This document shows positions 6,963 to 10,746 of a stretch of DNA of 10,746 nt, in pieces. The stretch is from CAYFVR01 sp046541515. GTDB taxonomy: Bacteria; Desulfobacterota; Desulfobacteria; Desulfobacterales; Desulfococcaceae. Numbering within the stretch: position 1 is the stretch's first letter; each line of letters opens with the position of its first letter. The notes beneath the pieces are model-generated. The model worked only from the letters and a program-made list of their open reading frames with translations, was not told the origin of the DNA and made no database searches. Position numbers and translations under genes: made by a program. The DNA lies in contig JBKHDD010000171.1 of assembly GCA_046541515.1 (NCBI GenBank), positions 1-10,746 of the forward strand, read 5' to 3'.

Positions 6963-7747
6963 CATATTCTCTCCTTGAACAAAAAGTCCGCATCACGGGT
7001 CAACTGACCTTCGAAACCGCCTTCCACATCGGGTCGGGGAAGGAAGGCGAGCTGGCCACCGACATGGGCGTCATGAAGGATCACCTCGACCGGCCGGTTT
7101 TGCCCGGCTCCACCCTCAAGGGCTGCTTCCGCGCCACGGCCGAGCGGCTGGCGGAATATCTCGGCGCCTCGGCCTGTCTGCTGGACACCGAACTGTCCGA
7201 GGTGAATTGCGTTACGGATCAGAAGTATTTCTCGCGGAAAAAGACGGAATTTCAGGAACTGGAAGACGAACGGGCCAAGCTGAATTGGATCGACGAACAT
7301 GTCTGCCGGGTCTGCCGCCTCTTCGGCTCTCCCGTCCAAAGCTCCCGGATTTTTTTCTCGGACGGAATTTTGCAGCCGGGGAACAACTCCTTTCTGGTGC
7401 GGGACGGCGTCAGCCTGGATCGGGACTCCGGAACGGCGCGGCACGGCATCAAGTACGATTTTGAAGTGGCCGCCGCCGACGCGGTGTTCGACATCGTCAT
7501 CGACCTTGAAAACCCGGACGACACCGACCTGGCACTGGTCGCCGCGGTGTTGGCGGAATGGGAAAACGGATTTCGCATCGGCGGCTTCACCTCCCGGGGG
7601 CTTGGGCGGGTCCGGCTTCACGACACCCAAGTGATGAAAGTCGATTTGCGGGATGCGGACCAGCGCACCGCCTATCTGCTGAAACGGGAAATGACCCCGG
7701 CGGATGACTTGCTAACGGACGCCATCGGCTTGGCCCTGAACGCGTAA
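6959..7747 (+). CDS. cas7: Cas7-family RAMP protein (Csm3-like)
   Basis: 262-aa backbone subunit. HIGSG (23-27) and D35 (in ATDMGV, the candidate RNA-cutting aspartate) are followed by LPGSTLKG (48-55), then C116-R-V-C119-RLFGS and SRIFFSDG. RDGVSLDR, KYDFEV and GGFTSRGLGRV complete the Csm3-type RAMP pattern, including the C-terminal glycine-rich loop. The gene starts at GTG 6959, the only start consistent with the family N-terminus. It is preceded by AAAGGAG (6945-6951) and overlaps the upstream stop by 4 nt. It is expected to bind crRNA and cleave target RNA at 6-nt intervals with its neighbours. Gene symbols of individual III-D Cas7 paralogues are not uniform, so I use the general name. 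Confidence 0.92.
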   Translation: MTYSLLEQKVRITGQLTFETAFHIGSGKEGELATDMGVMKDHLDRPVLPGSTLKGCFRATAERLAEYLGASACLLDTELSEVNCVTDQKYFSRKKTEFQELEDERAKLNWIDEHVCRVCRLFGSPVQSSRIFFSDGILQPGNNSFLVRDGVSLDRDSGTARHGIKYDFEVAAADAVFDIVIDLENPDDTDLALVAAVLAEWENGFRIGGFTSRGLGRVRLHDTQVMKVDLRDADQRTAYLLKREMTPADDLLTDAIGLALNA

Positions 7748-7757
7748 AGGAGGCGAA

Positions 7758-8741
7758 ATGCTCAAAAGAATGATCAACCATGCCGTGGTGGAATTCACGA
7801 TTACGCCGGTCGATCCGCTTTTGATCAAGTCGGGTCAGGCCACGGTCGGCGGCGTGGATATGGCGTTCGTCCGAACCTACCGCCGGGGAAACGAGGAGCC
7901 GGAGCCGTTTATTCCGGGCAGTTCCCTCAAGGGCGTCGTCCGCTCCTACGCGGAAATGATCTGCCGAAGCCTGCGGGTGAACCCCGTTCCGGTTTGTCTG
8001 CCTTACGTCGCTCCCGGAAGGGAAGCCCATGGCGAAGGCAATCAGGCTTCCTGCGGCCTTCGGATCGAGGGATATAAACGAGCGCAACAGATCCCGACGG
8101 TTCCCACCTCGGACATTTACAAGATTTCTTGCCCCGCATGCCGGACCTTCGGCTCCCACGCCTTCATTGGACGCTTCGCCACCTCGGACGCCTACCTGAC
8201 CGATGCGTTCCGCCAAACCGGAAAGGCCGTTCTGGAAGTCCGGGACGGGGTGGCCATTGACCGGCTGACGGGCGGCCCCGCCGGCGGCGCCAAGTACGAC
8301 CTGGAAGTATTGACCCGCGGCGAATTCGGCGCGGGGATCGAAATTCGGAATTTTGAACGGTGGCAGCTTGGGCTGCTGGGGCTGGTGCTGCGGGACATGG
8401 CGGACGAGCTGGTCCGGATCGGCCTGGGCAAAAGCCGGGGCCTGGGACGAATTCGGGCCGAGGTAACGAAGTTTTCCGTAACCAGCTACGCCCGGAAGCT
8501 TGAGGGCCTGACCGGATTGGCCGGCGTTTGCACGACGGAAGAGACCGAGGCGTATGGCTTCGCCCCGGAACCGGGCGGTGAAATGGTCCTTCCCGAGCCC
8601 GAAGTGGCCGGACTGCGGTACACCTACGACCTGACGGAAACCTGGCGAGACGCGCTGGAACCGGCGGTGAAGGACCTGACCGCCTACATCGAAAGCGTAT
8701 CCTGGCCGGGCGATATCCGGCAATACACCGGGGAGGGATAG
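7758..8741 (+). CDS. cas7: Cas7-family RAMP protein (Csx7/SSO1426-like)
   Basis: 327-aa RAMP protein resembling the Csx7/TIGR02581 group. It shows LIKSGQ, then GGVDMAFVR with D34 as candidate catalytic aspartate, IPGSSLKGVVRS from residue 52, C125-P-A-C128-RTFGS, VRDGVAIDRLTG, KYDLEV and the glycine-rich loop GKSRGLGRI. The C-terminal roughly 80 residues extend past the RAMP core and end in a helical segment. AAAGGAGG about 5 nt before ATG 7758 is the best Shine-Dalgarno in the operon, and the gap to the upstream gene is 10 nt. As a backbone subunit it should contact crRNA and, with D34, cut target RNA. Being larger than the 262-aa paralogue upstream, it may sit near the end of the filament; that position is inference. 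Confidence 0.9.
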   Translation: MLKRMINHAVVEFTITPVDPLLIKSGQATVGGVDMAFVRTYRRGNEEPEPFIPGSSLKGVVRSYAEMICRSLRVNPVPVCLPYVAPGREAHGEGNQASCGLRIEGYKRAQQIPTVPTSDIYKISCPACRTFGSHAFIGRFATSDAYLTDAFRQTGKAVLEVRDGVAIDRLTGGPAGGAKYDLEVLTRGEFGAGIEIRNFERWQLGLLGLVLRDMADELVRIGLGKSRGLGRIRAEVTKFSVTSYARKLEGLTGLAGVCTTEETEAYGFAPEPGGEMVLPEPEVAGLRYTYDLTETWRDALEPAVKDLTAYIESVSWPGDIRQYTGEG

Positions 8742-8746
8742 GCGCC

Positions 8747-9274
8747 ATGGCATATTTGCGAACGGGCGATGTTTCCCCCGCCGAATTCAGCGAATTCATC
8801 GGGAACGTTATCTGGCCGGCACCGCCGCTGTTGATGGCCTTTTCTCCGGCCCGCGCTCTTCTGGACCGGTTCACTCCGGCGCTTTTGGAGGAGATGGGTG
8901 ATACCGAGCAGGGACGGATATTCAGCCCCGCGGGCGAACTTCGCTGGCGGGCGATGGGCGAAACCCTTCGGGTCGTTTACCTGGGGGAAGAGCCGGGACC
9001 CGAATCTTTGACCGATTGTTCCGCCGAGCTGAACGGACTCGCCCCCGGCACAAGAGAGCTGTTGCTTTGGGGAGAGCGAACGAACGCCGAAGACGAATGG
9101 CTGGAACAACGGGTTCCCCACCGATTTGCCTTCCCCATCGAAAAAAGGGAGTTCTCCCGGGGGCGGGCCGCCATCGTGGTGGAGGACTGGGTGGATGCCG
9201 CCGGTCTTCCGCAGTTCAGCCGGTATCGCGAATTGATCGAGGTGAAGGGAGGGACGGAAAATGCCCCATGGTGA
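8747..9274 (+). CDS. csx19: Csx19-like type III-D subunit
   Basis: 175-aa protein. The pattern of a strand-rich N-terminal half (LLMAFSPARALL at 28-39, AGELRWRAMGETLRVVYLGE at 62-81), RELLLWGER (103-111), a W-L-E-Q-RVPHRFAFPI segment (118-131) and a closing VEDWVD..G...FSRYREL (145-163) matches my memory of Csx19 (TIGR03984), a III-D signature protein that is part of the effector. Position, between a Csx7-like RAMP and a TIGR03986-like RAMP, also fits known III-D gene orders. No catalytic motif or membrane segment is seen. The start at ATG 8747 follows GGGAGGGA (8731-8738). The last 14 nt overlap the next gene. The recognition is by pattern only; the family should be confirmed with a profile. 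Confidence 0.65.
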   Translation: MAYLRTGDVSPAEFSEFIGNVIWPAPPLLMAFSPARALLDRFTPALLEEMGDTEQGRIFSPAGELRWRAMGETLRVVYLGEEPGPESLTDCSAELNGLAPGTRELLLWGERTNAEDEWLEQRVPHRFAFPIEKREFSRGRAAIVVEDWVDAAGLPQFSRYRELIEVKGGTENAPW

Positions 9275-10364
9275 ACAATTCTGGAACCCGTACCGACTGA
9301 TCCCCGTTCGGGGAGAAGTTCCCCGACGGCCGCCCCGAACCCACGAGCGGTTTTCCGGAATCAGCGGCTGGATGTCCTGCTCGATCACCAATCTGACGCC
9401 GTTGTTCATCGGGGGGCGAAGCAGTGGGAGCCAGCACCCGCCCCTTTTGCGGCGGAATCGACGGGTCATCCCGGGCGCCTCGCTCAAGGGAGTGCTGCGG
9501 TCCCTGGTGGAAATTGTCGGCGGCGGCTGTTTCGTTGTGAAAGACAACGGCTCCCCCCATGCCAACCAGTACAATGCCTGTGATAGCGTCCAGTGGCTTT
9601 GCGCGGGATGCCGGATGTTCGGCATGATGGAACGAGGCCCCAACGCAAAGGTCCACCAGGGAAATATTTATATCGGCGACGCGCCGATTCGGGAAGAACG
9701 GGCGGAGACCATCCCCCTGGACGTGCTGTTGACCCACAACCAGCTGCGCCACCAGCCTTTTTACCGGAACCCGGGGACCCATCAAATGGATGGAAACAAC
9801 CGGAAGCTGTATTTCCACCAGCCCAAGCGAGTGGAATCCACGCCCCCCATTCCCGCTCCCATCCGGGATCGGGCTTGGCGAATTGAGGCGGTGAGGGCCG
9901 GCCACCACTTCGATTTCGACATCCACTTCACCAATCTGGAAGAGGACGAACTGAATTTGCTGCTGTACGCGCTCGCTTTGGAGGAGGCGGTATCCGTCCA
10001 AATACCAAGCGAAGAGACGCCCATTTCCCTGAGCGGCCCCATGCGCCACAAGATCGGCAACGCCAAGCCCCTGGGGCTGGGCAGCAGTCATATCCAGGTT
10101 CAAAAGCTAACGCTTTTGGCCGAGCCCCGGGAACGCTTCGCCACCCTTTCGGGAAATTTGGCGGAAACGGTGTTGGAAGGCGAGGCGCTGCACGGGGAAA
10201 TTCAGCGGCGAACGGCGCAATGGCGGAATGACGCCTCGCCAACCATGGAAGCGCTCCGCAAGATGATGGTCTGGGATGAAAAGGATCCCAGGGATTTTCG
10301 TTATCCCGATTACAACTGGTTTCAAAATCCTCAGAACGCGCAAAAACCGTTGAAACCAATATAG
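9261..10364 (+). CDS. cas7: TIGR03986-type RAMP protein of type III-D (Cas7-like, no catalytic Asp seen)
   Basis: 367-aa RAMP protein. The N-terminus NPYRLIPV (9-16), then FSGISGW (31-37), LTPLFIGG (45-52), IPGASLKGVLRS (70-81), C114-A-G-C117-RMFG and KIGNAKPLGLGS near the C-terminus are the marks of the TIGR03986 family found in III-D loci. Where its paralogues have an aspartate between the first strand and the IPG motif, this protein has a loop of His, Pro and Arg residues (57-68), so it may bind RNA without cutting it. A large middle insertion (about 150-220) and a C-terminal extension of some 70 residues set it apart from the simple Cas7 subunits. GGGAGGGA (9247-9254) supports ATG 9261, inside the end of the Csx19-like gene. 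It is the last gene of the operon. Role as a capping or accessory backbone subunit is inferred. Confidence 0.85.
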   Translation: MPHGEQFWNPYRLIPVRGEVPRRPPRTHERFSGISGWMSCSITNLTPLFIGGRSSGSQHPPLLRRNRRVIPGASLKGVLRSLVEIVGGGCFVVKDNGSPHANQYNACDSVQWLCAGCRMFGMMERGPNAKVHQGNIYIGDAPIREERAETIPLDVLLTHNQLRHQPFYRNPGTHQMDGNNRKLYFHQPKRVESTPPIPAPIRDRAWRIEAVRAGHHFDFDIHFTNLEEDELNLLLYALALEEAVSVQIPSEETPISLSGPMRHKIGNAKPLGLGSSHIQVQKLTLLAEPRERFATLSGNLAETVLEGEALHGEIQRRTAQWRNDASPTMEALRKMMVWDEKDPRDFRYPDYNWFQNPQNAQKPLKPI

Positions 10365-10404
10365 GTTTTCGGAATTCCCGAATCGATTTTGGCGGTTTTC
10401 CAGC

Positions 10405-10425
10405 GGCGGGCCGGGGCTTCCCGCC
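10405..10425. repeat. GC-rich inverted repeat after the operon
   Basis: GGCGGG (10405-10410) pairs with CCCGCC (10420-10425) around a 9-nt loop, 40 nt after the last cas stop codon. No T run follows directly, so it is not a standard intrinsic terminator but could form a 3' end structure. Confidence 0.35.
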
Positions 10426-10457
10426 CGCCCTTCCCGTTCTGACGGCAAACCTTTTTT

Positions 10458-10488
10458 CCCCGGAAATTTGAAAAACCGGCTTCCGGGG
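10458..10488. terminator. 8-bp perfect inverted repeat, possible transcript-end structure
   Basis: CCCCGGAA (10458-10465) and TTCCGGGG (10481-10488) pair perfectly around a 15-nt loop. The T6 run (10452-10457) lies before, not after, the stem, and on the minus strand the stem is followed by A residues. It therefore lacks the U-tract of an intrinsic terminator in either direction; it is kept here as a weak candidate because of its place between two transcription units. Confidence 0.25.
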
Positions 10489-10592
10489 CCGTAGAGATTT
10501 ATAAATTCGGAAACGCGGCCCGCAGATTTGCCCGTTTTGTCCGCCCATGAAGGAAACGGGGGGCCTCGCCGCGCAAGAAAGGGAGGGAAACG

Positions 10593-10746
10593 ATGAGAAT
10601 TTTCGGAAACGCATCCGGCTGGCGAATCTGCGCCGCCCTCCTTCTGCCGTGTCTGGTCTGCGCCCCGGTGCTGACCGGCTGCGGGGAGGACGAGAGAGAC
10701 ATCATCATCCGCCAACAGGAGCAAAAAATCGAGGAATTGAAGCGGG
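10593..10746 (+). CDS. Lipoprotein precursor, 3'-partial, coiled-coil start
   Basis: The first 51 codons of a gene that runs off the window. A signal peptide (charged start with R2 and R11, hydrophobic core 12-27) ends in the lipobox L27-T28-G29-C30, so C30 should be lipidated and the protein anchored in the membrane facing the periplasm or outside. After an acidic stretch (EDERD) comes a sequence rich in Gln, Glu, Lys and Ile with heptad spacing (QQEQKIEELK), suggesting a coiled coil. GGGAGGGA (10581-10588) lies 4 nt before ATG 10593. It is separated from the cas operon by 228 nt and looks like an unrelated host gene. The mature function cannot be told from the visible part. Confidence 0.75.
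   Translation, partial: MRIFGNASGWRICAALLLPCLVCAPVLTGCGEDERDIIIRQQEQKIEELKR

Larger units (their letters stand above)
10365..10592. other. Intergenic region between the CRISPR operon and the lipoprotein gene
   Basis: 228 nt without a convincing gene on either strand. It contains two GC-rich inverted repeats (10405-10425 and 10458-10488), a T6 run at 10452-10457, and an AT-rich TATAAA at 10500-10505 without a well-placed -35 box. No direct repeats of CRISPR type, no tRNA and no insertion-sequence ends are visible. Confidence 0.7.

Noticed and set aside
7587..9643. Two long minus-strand frames (7587-8753 and 8684-9643)
   Set aside because: Both are antisense to coupled cas genes with good Shine-Dalgarno sequences and show no recognisable protein features.
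10468..10505. Promoter for the lipoprotein gene (TTGAAA at 10468 and TATAAA at 10500)
   Set aside because: The spacing between the boxes is 26 nt, far from the usual 16-18, and no better -35 box is seen; the TATAAA alone is weak evidence.
10365..10592. Search for a CRISPR array or direct repeats after the operon
   Set aside because: No regularly spaced repeats of 23-40 nt are present; only short inverted repeats.

Overview
The window holds most of a type III-D CRISPR-Cas locus, all on the + strand, from a GC-rich bacterium. A lipoprotein signal at the right edge suggests a diderm (Gram-negative-type) cell. The lineage cannot be fixed from the sequence. No CRISPR array, cas6, cas1 or cas2 is visible, so spacer acquisition and probably crRNA maturation are encoded elsewhere.

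Left block (about 1-2566): two ancillary effectors of the cyclic-oligoadenylate (cOA) type. The first is a Csx1/Csx2-like (TIGR02221-type) CARF protein, cut by the left window edge. Its C-terminal HEPN ribonuclease part lies in the -1 frame. At the junction there is an in-frame U_UUU_UUA heptamer (991-997), and an ATG with a Shine-Dalgarno-like stretch opens the HEPN part (1045). The pair may therefore be a frameshift mutation, a programmed frameshift, or a split CARF/HEPN gene pair. The second is a CARF protein whose C-terminus resembles RelE mRNA interferases (Cami1-like).

Middle and right block (2648-10364): the effector complex. The order is a short HD-less Cas10 with an intact GGDD cyclase motif and a zinc finger; a Cas7-type RAMP; Csx10 (the Cas5 equivalent, diagnostic of III-D); a small helical protein (probable Cas11); an unrecognised 166-aa protein; two more Cas7-type RAMPs; a Csx19-like protein; and a TIGR03986-type RAMP. 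From the first Cas7 gene onwards the genes abut, overlap by 1-14 nt or are 5-12 nt apart, mostly with good Shine-Dalgarno sequences, so they look like one operon.

Inferred working: crRNA-guided Cas7/Csx10/Cas10 complexes bind foreign RNA. Three Cas7 subunits keep an aspartate at the expected RNA-cutting site. Cas10 lacks the HD nuclease but keeps GGDD, so it should signal by making cOA, which would activate the two upstream CARF effectors (a HEPN RNase and a RelE-like mRNA interferase).

After the operon, 10365-10592 is non-coding, with two GC-rich inverted repeats and no clear terminator. A new lipoprotein gene starts at 10593 and runs off the window.
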